This document shows, one piece after another, positions 6,088 through 12,616 of a DNA stretch of 12,616 bases (position 1 is the stretch's first letter; every line of letters starts with the position of its first letter). Origin of the DNA: Betaproteobacteria bacterium (GTDB taxonomy: Bacteria > Pseudomonadota > Gammaproteobacteria > Burkholderiales > Burkholderiaceae_C); NCBI GenBank assembly GCA_009923345.1, contig RFTR01000037.1, positions 1 to 12,616 on the forward strand, read 5' to 3'. The position numbers and the translations under genes are program-made. The notes under the pieces were generated by a model. That model ran no database searches and had not been told where the DNA came from. It saw only the letters and a list, made by a program, of their open reading frames with translations.

Positions 6088-7569
6088 ATGGGAAAAATTA
6101 CCGGATTCATGGAGTTCGAGCGTATCGAAGAAGGCTACAAGCCTGTCACCGAGCGTTTGAAGAATTACAAAGAATTTGTTATCGGTTTGGATGACAAACA
6201 GGCCAAAGAACAAAGTGCACGCTGCATGGATTGCGGCACACCGTTCTGTAATAGCGGCTGTCCTGTCAACAACATCATTCCTGACTTCAATGATTTGGTG
6301 TACCAAGGCGACTGGAAAACGGCTATCGATGTCTTGCACAGCACGAATAACTTTCCGGAGTTCACTGGCCGCATTTGCCCCGCGCCCTGCGAAGCAGCGT
6401 GCACCTTGAACTACAACGATGACGCTGTCGGCATCAAGTCGATTGAGCACGCCATCATTGACCGTGCGTGGTCTGAAGGCTGGGTCACACCGCAGCTGCC
6501 CAAACAAAAGACTGGTAAAAAAGTCGCCGTGGTGGGGTCTGGACCTGCCGGTATGGCCGCTGCGCAACAACTCGCGCGCGTTGGTCATGACGTGATTTTG
6601 TTTGAGAAAAACGACCGCATCGGCGGTTTGTTGCGCTACGGTATTCCAGACTTCAAGATGGAAAAATCACACATCGACCGTCGCGTCGAACAACTTAAAG
6701 CCGAAGGCGTGACAATTCGCACGGGCGTGTTGGTCGGTGAGATGCCCAAGGGTACAAAAGTGACCAACTGGGCAAAAGAAAGTATTTCTCCTGAGCAGCT
6801 CAAAAATGAATTTGATGCAGTCTTGCTCACTGGTGGTTCCGAGCAATCACGCGATTTGCCAGCTCCTGGTCGGGATTTAGCAGGCATCCATTTCGCTATG
6901 GAATTTTTGCCCCAACAAAATAAGGTCAATGCGGGCGATAAGCTCAAAGACCAATTGCGTGCCGACGGCAAGCATGTGGTGGTGATCGGTGGTGGAGACA
7001 CAGGTTCTGACTGTGTCGGCACCAGCACACGCCATGGTGCAGCCCATGTGACGCAATTTGAAGTGATGCCCATGCCTCCCGAGCATGAGAACAAATCTCT
7101 GGTCTGGCCTTACTGGCCGCTGAAACTGCGCACCAGTTCTAGCCACGACGAGAGCGCTGAAAAAGGTTTGTTGCAACGCGAGTTCGCTATTTCCACGAAA
7201 GAATTCATTGGCGATAAAGGCCAAGTCACTGGCGTCAAAACCGTGCGCGTGGAATGGAAAGACGGCAAGATGGCGGAAGTCGCTGGCTCCGAAGAAGTCA
7301 TCAAAGCGGACTTGGTCTTGTTGGCGATGGGCTTTGTGAACCCCGTTTCCACATTGCTCGACGGCTTTGGCATCGAGAAAGACGCGCGCGGTAATGCCAA
7401 AGCCAGCACAGAGGCTGTCGGCGGCTACGCCACCAACGTGCCCAAAGTGTTCGCAGCAGGCGATGTGCGCCGTGGCCAATCGCTGGTGGTGTGGGCGATT
7501 CGCGAAGGCCGCCAAGCAGCGCGCGCGGTGGACGAGTTTTTGATGGGCGTGAGCGATTTACCGCGTTAA
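6088..7569 (+). CDS. gltD: Glutamate synthase (NADPH) small subunit
   Basis: This is an intact 493-residue beta subunit of GOGAT. It oxidises NADPH at an FAD site and passes electrons through 4Fe-4S clusters to the FMN of GltB. The N-terminal domain shows the cluster cysteines C46, C49, C54, C58 (C-M-D-C-G-T-P-F-C-N-S-G-C-P) and C97, C101, C105 (I-C-P-A-P-C-E-A-A-C). The FAD Rossmann motif G-S-G-P-A-G is at 150-155 and the NADPH Rossmann motif G-G-G-D-T-G at 301-306. A C-terminal F-A-A-G-D-V-R-R-G-Q-S-L-V-V-W segment is typical of the FAD-binding end of the family. It starts 12 bases after gltB, in the same operon, and ends 27 bases before a strong terminator. If gltB is truly broken, GltD would lack its normal partner, though it is itself undamaged. 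Confidence 0.97.
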   Translation: MGKITGFMEFERIEEGYKPVTERLKNYKEFVIGLDDKQAKEQSARCMDCGTPFCNSGCPVNNIIPDFNDLVYQGDWKTAIDVLHSTNNFPEFTGRICPAPCEAACTLNYNDDAVGIKSIEHAIIDRAWSEGWVTPQLPKQKTGKKVAVVGSGPAGMAAAQQLARVGHDVILFEKNDRIGGLLRYGIPDFKMEKSHIDRRVEQLKAEGVTIRTGVLVGEMPKGTKVTNWAKESISPEQLKNEFDAVLLTGGSEQSRDLPAPGRDLAGIHFAMEFLPQQNKVNAGDKLKDQLRADGKHVVVIGGGDTGSDCVGTSTRHGAAHVTQFEVMPMPPEHENKSLVWPYWPLKLRTSSSHDESAEKGLLQREFAISTKEFIGDKGQVTGVKTVRVEWKDGKMAEVAGSEEVIKADLVLLAMGFVNPVSTLLDGFGIEKDARGNAKASTEAVGGYATNVPKVFAAGDVRRGQSLVVWAIREGRQAARAVDEFLMGVSDLPR

Positions 7570-7590
7570 GGCCTAATCCCTTCTTCCAAC

Positions 7591-7596
7591 TAAAAT
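7591..7596 (+). promoter_or_regulatory. Possible -10 element for the mla operon
   Basis: TAAAAT matches the sigma-70 -10 consensus at 5 of 6 positions and lies just before the terminator stem. No convincing -35 was found 16-18 bases upstream. If used, the start near 7603 would fall inside the 5' arm of the terminator and give a leader of about 28 bases. The same hexamer precedes the ABC ATPase gene at 11548-11553. Confidence 0.25.
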
Positions 7597-7626
7597 GAAA
7601 AAAGCTGGTTCGCACCAGCTTTTTTC
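7597..7626 (+). terminator. Rho-independent terminator after gltD
   Basis: A 13-base-pair perfect stem (7597-7609 with 7614-7626) closes on a TCGC loop. The core AGCTGGT/ACCAGCT is followed by a T-run (7620-7625), with the matching A-run on the other side, so it could act in both directions. It ends the gltBD operon and separates it from mlaF, whose start codon is only 4 bases after the stem. Confidence 0.9.
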
Positions 7627-7630
7627 TTCT

Positions 7631-8464
7631 ATGAATACCTCTTCTTCCAATCCCCATACAAGCGACACACTCGTTGAATTACGTGATGTGCGCTTTGGCT
7701 ATGGCGAGCGGGTGATTTTGGACGGCATCAGCTTGACGGTGCCGCGTGGCAAGGTCACGGCCTTGATGGGCGCGTCCGGCGGTGGCAAAACCACCGTGTT
7801 GCGCTTGATCGGTGGTCAGTACCGCGCCCAATCGGGCAGTTTGACTTTTGAGGGCCAAGAAGTTGGTGCCATGGACCAAGTAGAGCTCTACACCATGCGC
7901 AGACGCATGGGCATGTTGTTCCAGTTTGGTGCTTTGTTCACAGACCTCAGCGTGTTTGACAACGTGGCGTTTCCTTTGCGTGAACATACCGATTTGAGCG
8001 AATCGATGATCCGCGACATCGTGTTGATGAAACTCCAAGCGGTGGGTTTGCGCGGTGCGCGCGACTTGATGCCGAGCGAAGTTTCAGGCGGTATGGCCAG
8101 ACGCGTTGCCTTGGCGCGTGCCATGGCACTCGATCCGCAACTGGTGATGTATGACGAGCCGTTTGCAGGTCTTGACCCTATTTCGTTAGGCACTGCGGCG
8201 CGTTTGATTCGCCAACTCAATGACACCTTGGGGCTGACCAGCGTCATCGTGTCGCACGATTTAGACGAGACCTTTCATATCGCCGACCAAGTCATCATAT
8301 TGGCTAACGGCAAGATTGCCGCCCAGGGTACGCCCAGCGAAGTGCGTTCAAGCACAGACCCCTTGGTTCACCAGTTTGTCAGCGCCGCCCCTGAAGGGCC
8401 AGTACGTTTTCACTATCCAGGACCAACGGTGATGGATGATTTTGGTGTGGTGGCGAAAGTATGA
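7631..8464 (+). CDS. mlaF: Phospholipid ABC transporter ATP-binding protein MlaF
   Basis: This is the cytoplasmic ATPase of the MlaFEDB complex, which powers phospholipid movement to maintain outer-membrane lipid asymmetry. With the ATG at 7631 it has 277 residues. Walker A is G-A-S-G-G-G-K-T-T at 47-55, the signature S-G-G-M-A-R-R at 152-158 (the M-A-R-R form is typical of MlaF), Walker B L-V-M-Y-D-E-P at 171-177, and the H-loop histidine is 209. Q-F-G-A-L-F-T-D-L-S-V-F-D-N-V is the Q-loop region. An in-frame ATG at 7595 exists, but it lies at the edge of the terminator stem and would add 12 residues unlike the family, so 7631 is preferred. Neither start has a clear Shine-Dalgarno. The stop overlaps the mlaE start by 4 bases (ATGA). 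Confidence 0.95.
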   Translation: MNTSSSNPHTSDTLVELRDVRFGYGERVILDGISLTVPRGKVTALMGASGGGKTTVLRLIGGQYRAQSGSLTFEGQEVGAMDQVELYTMRRRMGMLFQFGALFTDLSVFDNVAFPLREHTDLSESMIRDIVLMKLQAVGLRGARDLMPSEVSGGMARRVALARAMALDPQLVMYDEPFAGLDPISLGTAARLIRQLNDTLGLTSVIVSHDLDETFHIADQVIILANGKIAAQGTPSEVRSSTDPLVHQFVSAAPEGPVRFHYPGPTVMDDFGVVAKV

Positions 8465-9237
8465 AGTTCATCGCCAACATCGGTTTTGCAGTGCGCAGTC
8501 TTTTGTCCAATTTAGGACACGGTGCGGCATTGTTTGTGCGTTTGATGCGCTTGTTTGGCGTGACCATGCGCCGCTTCGGTTTGGTACGCGAACAAATCCA
8601 TTTTTTAGGTAACTATTCGCTGGCCATCATTGCCGTTTCGGGCTTGTTTGTGGGTTTTGTGCTGAGCTTGCAGGGTTACTACACCTTGCAACGCTATGGC
8701 TCGTCCGAAGCGTTGGGTTTGTTGGTGGCCTTGAGTTTGGTGCGTGAACTCGGGCCGGTGGTGAGCGCCTTGTTATTTGCAGGACGCGCTGGTACTTCTT
8801 TGACCGCTGAGATCGGTTTGATGAAAGCAGGCGAGCAATTGAGCGCCATGGATTTGATGGCGGTAGACCCCGTGCAACGCATATTGGCTCCACGTTTTTG
8901 GGCTGGCGTGATCACCATGCCTTTGTTGGCGGCGGTGTTTAGCGCGGTGGGCATCATCGGCGGCTGGATGGTTGGAGTGTTGATGATTGGCGTTGATGCT
9001 GGGGCGTTTTGGAGCCAGATGCAAGGTGGTGTCGATGTCTGGAAAGATGTGGGCAATGGCATCGTGAAAAGCGTGGTGTTTGGTATCACCGTCACTTTTG
9101 TGGCTTTATTGCAAGGTTATGAAGCCCAGCCAACTCCAGAAGGCGTGTCGCGCGCGACAACCCGCACTGTGGTGGTCGCTTCGCTGTCAGTGTTGGCCTT
9201 GGACTTCGTCCTGACCGCCATGATGTTTAGTATTTGA
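8461..9237 (+). CDS. mlaE: Phospholipid ABC transporter permease MlaE
   Basis: This 258-residue inner-membrane permease (MlaE/YrbE family) forms the membrane core of the Mla transporter. An amphipathic N-terminal region precedes about five hydrophobic segments: roughly 53-73, 84-108, 150-178, 201-221 and 232-256. The family hallmark E-L-G-P (96-99), leading into L-L-F-A-G-R-A-G-T-S-L-T-A-E-I-G and then M-x-x-x-E-Q-L-S-A-M-D, is clear; this stretch contacts MlaF. The start overlaps the mlaF stop as ATGA, indicating translational coupling. The length is usual and no defect is seen. Confidence 0.96.
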   Translation: MKFIANIGFAVRSLLSNLGHGAALFVRLMRLFGVTMRRFGLVREQIHFLGNYSLAIIAVSGLFVGFVLSLQGYYTLQRYGSSEALGLLVALSLVRELGPVVSALLFAGRAGTSLTAEIGLMKAGEQLSAMDLMAVDPVQRILAPRFWAGVITMPLLAAVFSAVGIIGGWMVGVLMIGVDAGAFWSQMQGGVDVWKDVGNGIVKSVVFGITVTFVALLQGYEAQPTPEGVSRATTRTVVVASLSVLALDFVLTAMMFSI

Positions 9238-9252
9238 TGAATCGAGGTTGAT

Positions 9253-9726
9253 ATGCAACGTTCCAAAAATGATGTCTGGGTCGGTTTGTTTGTGCTTTTA
9301 GGTGCTGCGGCGATTTTGTTTCTGGCATTGAAATCCGCCAATTTGCTCAGCATGAATTTCCAAACCACCTACAACGTGACGGCACGGTTTGACAACGTGG
9401 GTGGTTTGAAACGCCAGGCCGCTGTCAAAAGTGCAGGTGTGGTGGTGGGCCGTGTGGACTCGGTCACGTTCGACGACAAAACTTTTCAAGCGACCGTCAC
9501 ACTGGCATTGGAAAACCGTTTCCAATTTCCCAAAGACAGTTCGCTCAAAATTTTGACCTCAGGTTTATTGGGCGAGCAGTACATCGGCATTGAGGCCGGG
9601 TCTGAGGCGGACAACCTCAAACAAGGGGACCGTATCCAAGCCACCCAATCGGCAGTTGTATTAGAAAACTTGATCAGCCAGTTTTTGTACAACAAGGCGG
9701 CTGAACCTGCGCCGGGTTCTAAATGA
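9253..9726 (+). CDS. mlaD: Mla MCE-domain substrate-binding protein MlaD
   Basis: This 157-residue protein has one N-terminal transmembrane anchor (about residues 9-26, G-L-F-V-L-L-G-A-A-A-I-L-F-L-A-L) and a periplasmic MCE domain (about 38-115). MCE landmarks are F-D-N-V-G-G-L-K, V-K-S-A-G-V-V-V-G-R-V and G-L-L-G-E-Q-Y-I-G-I-E. The family forms a hexameric ring on MlaE with a central hydrophobic pore through which lipid passes. The short C-terminal helix (V-L-E-N-L-I-S-Q-F-L-Y) fits the pore helix. It is somewhat shorter than E. coli MlaD at the C-terminus. GAGG (9244-9247) lies 5 bases before the ATG. The stop overlaps the mlaA start. Confidence 0.95.
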   Translation: MQRSKNDVWVGLFVLLGAAAILFLALKSANLLSMNFQTTYNVTARFDNVGGLKRQAAVKSAGVVVGRVDSVTFDDKTFQATVTLALENRFQFPKDSSLKILTSGLLGEQYIGIEAGSEADNLKQGDRIQATQSAVVLENLISQFLYNKAAEPAPGSK

Positions 9727-10460
9727 AGCAGTATCTAAGTCGCTTGGTAATGGTTGCCAGCTTGGTGTTGGTTGGTTGCGCCACGTCACCAATGGCAAAC
9801 CCCAAAGATCCATGGGAACCGATGAACCGCAAGGTTGCAAGCTTCAATGACACGATCGATGACAACGTATTAAAGCCTGTTGCGACTGGCTACCGCAATG
9901 TCGTGCCGGAGCTCATTCAAACCGGTGTTCGCAATGTTTTCAACAACTTGGCTGATATGTGGTCTACGGTCAACAACGCATTGCAGCTCAAGCCTGTCCA
10001 CACCGTGGAGTCTTTGGGACGGGTTGTCGTCAATACTGTTTTTGGTATCTACGGCATATTTGATGTTGCAACTTATTTGAAGCTTGAGCGACACTCTGAG
10101 GATTTTGGTCAGACCTTGGGCTATTGGGGCGTGCCCAATGGTCCATACCTTGTCTTACCACTTTTCGGGCCATCCACTTTGCGTGATGGGGTCAGCATGC
10201 CCGTTGATTTTGCGGTGAGCCCTAGCCAGTACATCAATGACATACCAACGCGCAACCAGGTGTTTGCTTTACGGTTGGTCAGTAAGCGCGCAGAGCTTTT
10301 GAAGTCTGGCAGGATGTTGGAAGAAGCATCGATCGACAAATACAGCTTTTCCCGAGACGCGTTTCTGCAGTACCGTCGTTCACAAATCTATGACGGTAAT
10401 CCGCCTGACGAAGAAGACAGTAATGACGATCCGTCCGCCAACCCTCTGCCAGCCAAGTAA
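9723..10460 (+). CDS. mlaA: Outer-membrane lipoprotein MlaA (VacJ)
   Basis: This 245-residue protein begins with a lipoprotein signal: a positively charged start, a hydrophobic core and a lipobox L-V-G-C with the lipidated Cys at 19. The residue after it is Ala, not Asp, which fits outer-membrane sorting. The mature part has the VacJ core: D-P-W-E-P-M-N-R (about 29-36), F-N-D-T-I-D, V-R-N-V-F-N-N-L and E-D-F-G-Q-T-L-G-Y-W-G-V. Next comes G-P-Y-L-V-L-P-L-F-G-P-S-T-L-R-D, and the C-terminus is acidic and probably disordered. MlaA forms a donut in the outer membrane that removes misplaced phospholipids from the outer leaflet and hands them to MlaC. In E. coli this gene is away from the mla operon; here it lies inside, overlapping mlaD by ATGA. 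Confidence 0.96.
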   Translation: MKQYLSRLVMVASLVLVGCATSPMANPKDPWEPMNRKVASFNDTIDDNVLKPVATGYRNVVPELIQTGVRNVFNNLADMWSTVNNALQLKPVHTVESLGRVVVNTVFGIYGIFDVATYLKLERHSEDFGQTLGYWGVPNGPYLVLPLFGPSTLRDGVSMPVDFAVSPSQYINDIPTRNQVFALRLVSKRAELLKSGRMLEEASIDKYSFSRDAFLQYRRSQIYDGNPPDEEDSNDDPSANPLPAK

Positions 10461-10557
10461 CTGGGTTTGCATTTAAGATCTGCTTTCGTTTTTAAGTCTT
10501 CGTGATCTTTAGCCACTTGCTGAAATGCTGTGCCCCACTTGAGTTATTTGACCCACT

Positions 10558-11229
10558 ATGCAATATCTAATTTCTATGCTTACTAGCTTGCAGCGTATGC
10601 TGAAAGGCGCGATGCTGATTGGCGCGATGCTGATTTTGGGTCAACTGACCAGCGCTTCTGCCGCTGACGAAACCCCTGAGGCCTTTATCAAACGTTTGTC
10701 CGGCGATGTGATCGATGCGATCAAAACTGACAAATCGATTGCGGCAGGCGATGTCAACAAAATCGTTGTGCTGGTGGACCAAAAAGTGATGCCCAGCGTC
10801 AATTTTTTACGCATGACTGCCTCTGCTGTGGGCCCGAGCTGGCGCCAAGCCACGCCTGAGCAGCAAAAGCGCTTGCAAGAAGAGTTCAAAACCTTGTTGG
10901 TGCGCACCTATTCAGGCGCATTGAGCCAATTCAATGACCAAACGATTCTGATCAAACCCGTGCGTGCTGCACCCGATGACAAAGAGGTCGTGGTGCGCAC
11001 TGAAGTTCGTGGCAAGGGGGACCCCATCCAACTCGACTACCGCGTAGAAAAAGCCACTGATGCACCTGCGGGCTGGCGTATCTATAACCTCAATGTAATG
11101 GGTGTGTGGTTGGTCGACAACTACCGTAGCCAGTTCGCGCAAGAAATAAACGCCAAAGGTGTGGATGGTTTGATCGCGAGTTTGACTGATCGCAACAAAT
11201 CTAATTCGGCTAAGCCCCAAGGTAAATAA
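10558..11229 (+). CDS. mlaC: Periplasmic phospholipid-binding carrier MlaC (Tol-Tol-Ttg2D family)
   Basis: This is a soluble periplasmic shuttle between MlaA and MlaD. It has 223 residues from the first ATG. A hydrophobic signal sequence runs to a likely signal-peptidase site after A-S-A (residue 35), with the mature protein starting A-D-E-T-P. MlaC/Ttg2D features include F-L-R-M-T-A-S-A-V-G-P-S-W-R-Q-A-T-P-E-Q and F-K-T-L-L-V-R-T-Y. The end of the domain has W-R-I-Y-N-L-N-V-M-G-V-W-L-V-D-N-Y-R, close to the family consensus for the lipid-pocket region. The start is uncertain: in-frame ATGs at 10558, 10576 and 10597 all keep a usable signal peptide, and none has a clear Shine-Dalgarno. It follows a 97-base gap after mlaA, the largest in the operon, with no convincing promoter or terminator in it. 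Confidence 0.95.
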   Translation: MQYLISMLTSLQRMLKGAMLIGAMLILGQLTSASAADETPEAFIKRLSGDVIDAIKTDKSIAAGDVNKIVVLVDQKVMPSVNFLRMTASAVGPSWRQATPEQQKRLQEEFKTLLVRTYSGALSQFNDQTILIKPVRAAPDDKEVVVRTEVRGKGDPIQLDYRVEKATDAPAGWRIYNLNVMGVWLVDNYRSQFAQEINAKGVDGLIASLTDRNKSNSAKPQGK

Positions 11230-11232
11230 AAC

Positions 11233-11517
11233 ATGGTGACGATGTCTGCCATCTTTGCGCTGCCTGCGACCATCATGCAAGACCAAGCGCAGGCTGTCGC
11301 TGATAACTTGACTGCCAACATGTCTCAATTGGCAGCAGATAGGGGGGTGTCGCTCAACGCGTCTGCCCTGCAGCACTTTGACTCCTCGGCATTGGCGGTG
11401 GTGTTGGCCTGCCGACGCACCGTGCTTGAACTAGGTGGCCAATTTCAAGTTATTGGACTGCCAAAACGCCTGCTCGACTTGGCGCAGGTTTATGGTGTGA
11501 CGGAGTTGCTCCACTAA
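11233..11517 (+). CDS. mlaB: STAS-domain protein MlaB
   Basis: This is a small (94-residue) cytoplasmic STAS-domain protein that binds MlaF and is needed for assembly and activity of the MlaFEDB complex. The fold core is seen as N-A-S-A-L-Q-H-F-D-S-S-A-L-A-V-V-L (about 42-58), where D50-S51-S52 is the usual STAS loop, then G-G-Q-F-Q-V-I-G-L-P-K-R-L-L-D-L-A. It begins 3 bases after the mlaC stop, with a weak AAGG (11219-11222) 10 bases before the ATG. A second in-frame ATG at 11242 is possible. The sequence alone is weakly diagnostic, as STAS domains are diverse; position at the end of the operon makes MlaB the confident call. Confidence 0.88.
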   Translation: MVTMSAIFALPATIMQDQAQAVADNLTANMSQLAADRGVSLNASALQHFDSSALAVVLACRRTVLELGGQFQVIGLPKRLLDLAQVYGVTELLH

Positions 11518-11541
11518 GCGTATTCAGGCGAGCCCTTGGCA

Positions 11542-11562
11542 AAGCCTTAAAATATAAGGCTT
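11542..11562 (+). promoter_or_regulatory. Inverted repeat with -10-like element before the ABC ATPase gene
   Basis: AAGCCTTA (11542-11549) and TAAGGCTT (11555-11562) form a perfect 8-base inverted repeat around AAATA, ending 3 bases before the ATG at 11566. It contains TAAAAT (11548-11553), a 5-of-6 match to a -10 box, but no good -35 at normal spacing. It could be a weak promoter giving an almost leaderless message, an operator, or a hairpin covering the start. No T-run follows, so it is not a typical terminator. Confidence 0.35.
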
Positions 11563-11565
11563 CCC

Positions 11566-12486
11566 ATGCCAGCCATCTCTTTTCAATCCGTTTCCAAAAC
11601 TTTTCAAACCGCCCGAGGGCCTTTTCAGGCTCTCGATGGCGTGAGTTTCGATATTGCGCAAGGGGAGTTTTTTGGATTGCTCGGGCCCAACGGCGCTGGC
11701 AAAACGACCCTCATCAGTATCTTGGCTGGATTGGCCAAAGCCACTTCAGGCACAGTGTCGGTACTTGGCACCAATGTCAACACCCAAGCCGCGGAGGCGC
11801 GTAAAAAACTCGGGGTCGTGCCGCAAGAGTTGGTGTTTGACCCGTTCTTCAATGTGCGTGAGGCCTTGCGTTTTCAGTCGGGCTACTTTGGCGTCACAAA
11901 TAACGATGCATGGATTGACGAGTTGCTCGAAAGCTTAGGACTCAGCGACAAAGCCAACCACAATATGCGCCAACTCTCGGGCGGCATGAAGCGTCGCATG
12001 TTGGTGGCCCAAGCCTTGGTGCACAAGCCACCCGTGATCGTGTTGGACGAACCCACGGCCGGTGTGGACGTGGAGTTGCGCCAAACCTTGTGGCAATTCA
12101 TTGCCAAACTTAACAAGCTTGGCCACACTGTTTTGTTAACGACGCATTACCTAGAAGAGGCTGAGGCACTGTGTCAACGTATCGCCATGCTGAAGAACGG
12201 CAAGGTGGTGGCACTTGATAGAACCGATGAGCTGCTCAAAGCCGCGTCCAGCAATGTTTTGCGATTCAAGTTAGACGCGAGCTTGCCCCCCGCATTGGCT
12301 GCCAAAGCGCGCGTGACGGGGCGCATCGTGCAGCTGCCAGCCCACGACGCGCTCGAGATCGAGCGTCACCTAGCTGCATTGCGCGAAGCGGGTTTGCACG
12401 CTGAAGATGTAGAAATTCGTAAAGCCGATTTAGAAGACGTCTTCTTAGATGTGATGCACGCCAACACTGTGCAGGAGGCGGTATGA
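11566..12486 (+). CDS. ABC-2 type exporter, ATP-binding protein (YadG-like)
   Basis: This 306-residue cytoplasmic ATPase has Walker A G-P-N-G-A-G-K-T (40-47), signature L-S-G-G-M-K-R-R, and Walker B V-I-V-L-D-E-P-T-A-G-V-D. An H-loop histidine sits in L-L-T-T-H-Y-L-E-E-A-E-A-L. The C-terminal ~80 residues, ending in D-L-E-D-V-F-L-D-V, are the usual extension of exporters of the CcmA/YadG/NodI group. The substrate cannot be told from sequence; YadG/YadH-type pairs remain poorly defined. It follows mlaB after 48 bases and may be read through from the mla operon or use its own weak promoter. No clear Shine-Dalgarno precedes the ATG. The stop overlaps the permease start by ATGA, so the two form one transporter. 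Confidence 0.92.
   Translation: MPAISFQSVSKTFQTARGPFQALDGVSFDIAQGEFFGLLGPNGAGKTTLISILAGLAKATSGTVSVLGTNVNTQAAEARKKLGVVPQELVFDPFFNVREALRFQSGYFGVTNNDAWIDELLESLGLSDKANHNMRQLSGGMKRRMLVAQALVHKPPVIVLDEPTAGVDVELRQTLWQFIAKLNKLGHTVLLTTHYLEEAEALCQRIAMLKNGKVVALDRTDELLKAASSNVLRFKLDASLPPALAAKARVTGRIVQLPAHDALEIERHLAALREAGLHAEDVEIRKADLEDVFLDVMHANTVQEAV
12473..12478 (+). promoter_or_regulatory. Strong ribosome binding site of the permease gene
   Basis: AGGAGG lies 4 bases before the ATG at 12483, inside the end of the ATPase gene. It fixes the permease start despite the 4-base overlap. Confidence 0.75.
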
Positions 12487-12616
12487 CCGGCTGGCGTGCG
12501 CTGTTTTACAAAGAGGTGTTGCGGTTTTGGAAAGTGGGTTTCCAAACTGTGGCGGCGCCTGTGCTGACGGCAGTGTTGTATTTGTTGATTTTTGGCCATG
12601 TGTTGGAAGAACATGT
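12483..12616 (+). CDS. ABC-2 type exporter permease (YadH-like), N-terminal part
   Basis: The 44 complete codons read M-T-G-W-R-A-L-F-Y-K-E-V-L-R-F-W-K-V-G-F, then the first transmembrane segment A-P-V-L-T-A-V-L-Y-L-L-I-F-G-H-V. This N-terminus (a short cytoplasmic helix with K-E-x-x-R-F, then A-P-x-x-x-x-x-L-Y) is typical of ABC2_membrane permeases of the YadH type. It is the membrane partner of the ATPase just upstream, with which it overlaps by ATGA. The rest lies beyond the window. Confidence 0.85.
   Translation, partial: MTGWRALFYKEVLRFWKVGFQTVAAPVLTAVLYLLIFGHVLEEH

Noticed and set aside
5878..6588. 236-residue open frame on the minus strand across the gltB/gltD junction
   Set aside because: It lies opposite two clearly recognised genes, has no recognisable protein motif and no ribosome site. 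It is a shadow of the codon pattern, as are the minus-strand frames at 1772-2245, 6877-7515 and 8694-9095.
7595..7630. Earlier ATG for mlaF at 7595
   Set aside because: It lies on the edge of the terminator stem. Its 12 extra codons translate the hairpin, and no Shine-Dalgarno precedes it.
10475..10509. Terminator between mlaA and mlaC
   Set aside because: Only a 6-base stem with a 23-base loop, low GC and no proper T-run after it.

Overview
This window reads as chromosomal DNA of a betaproteobacterium, most likely Burkholderiales/Comamonadaceae of moderate GC (a Limnohabitans- or Rhodoferax-like organism would fit). The placement rests on protein character, on an Mla operon that carries mlaA (vacJ) inside it, and on the yadG/yadH-type ABC exporter that follows. 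It is inference, since no search was possible. All recognised genes are on the + strand. No tRNA, rRNA, CRISPR array or replication origin was seen, and no gene-free stretch exceeds 300 bases.

Region 1 (1-1283): the 3' end of a SAM-dependent methyltransferase gene, then a REP-associated tyrosine transposase (RAYT, Y1/HUH family). The RAYT gene is bracketed by two near-identical REP-type palindromes in opposite orientation (473-497 and 1255-1283), with a third, half-size copy at 1217-1235. The left palindrome contains the methyltransferase stop codon. The right one ends 3 bases before the putative -35 box of the next operon.

Region 2 (1287-7626): the glutamate synthase (GOGAT) operon gltB-gltD, ending at a very clear intrinsic terminator. 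gltB is broken at about 2520. The reading frame changes there, and about 24 normally conserved codons at the end of the glutaminase domain are missing. The protein sequence on both sides is otherwise well conserved, so this is either a recent lesion, a sequence or assembly error, or (least likely) a functional two-piece GltB. gltD is intact.

Region 3 (7631-11517): a complete Mla phospholipid-transport operon in the order mlaF-mlaE-mlaD-mlaA-mlaC-mlaB: ATPase, permease, MCE protein, outer-membrane lipoprotein, periplasmic carrier and STAS subunit. The mlaF/mlaE and mlaD/mlaA pairs overlap by 4 bases (ATGA). Together these genes build the whole route that moves phospholipids between the outer-membrane outer leaflet and the inner membrane.

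Region 4 (11518-12616): an ABC-2 type exporter of the YadG/YadH kind, with the ATPase complete and the permease cut by the window end. It is preceded by a short inverted repeat with a promoter-like element.

The points most worth a second look are the gltB lesion, the REP/RAYT unit wedged between the methyltransferase and the gltBD promoter, and the compact terminator/promoter/start arrangement between gltD and mlaF. No wholly new system was found.
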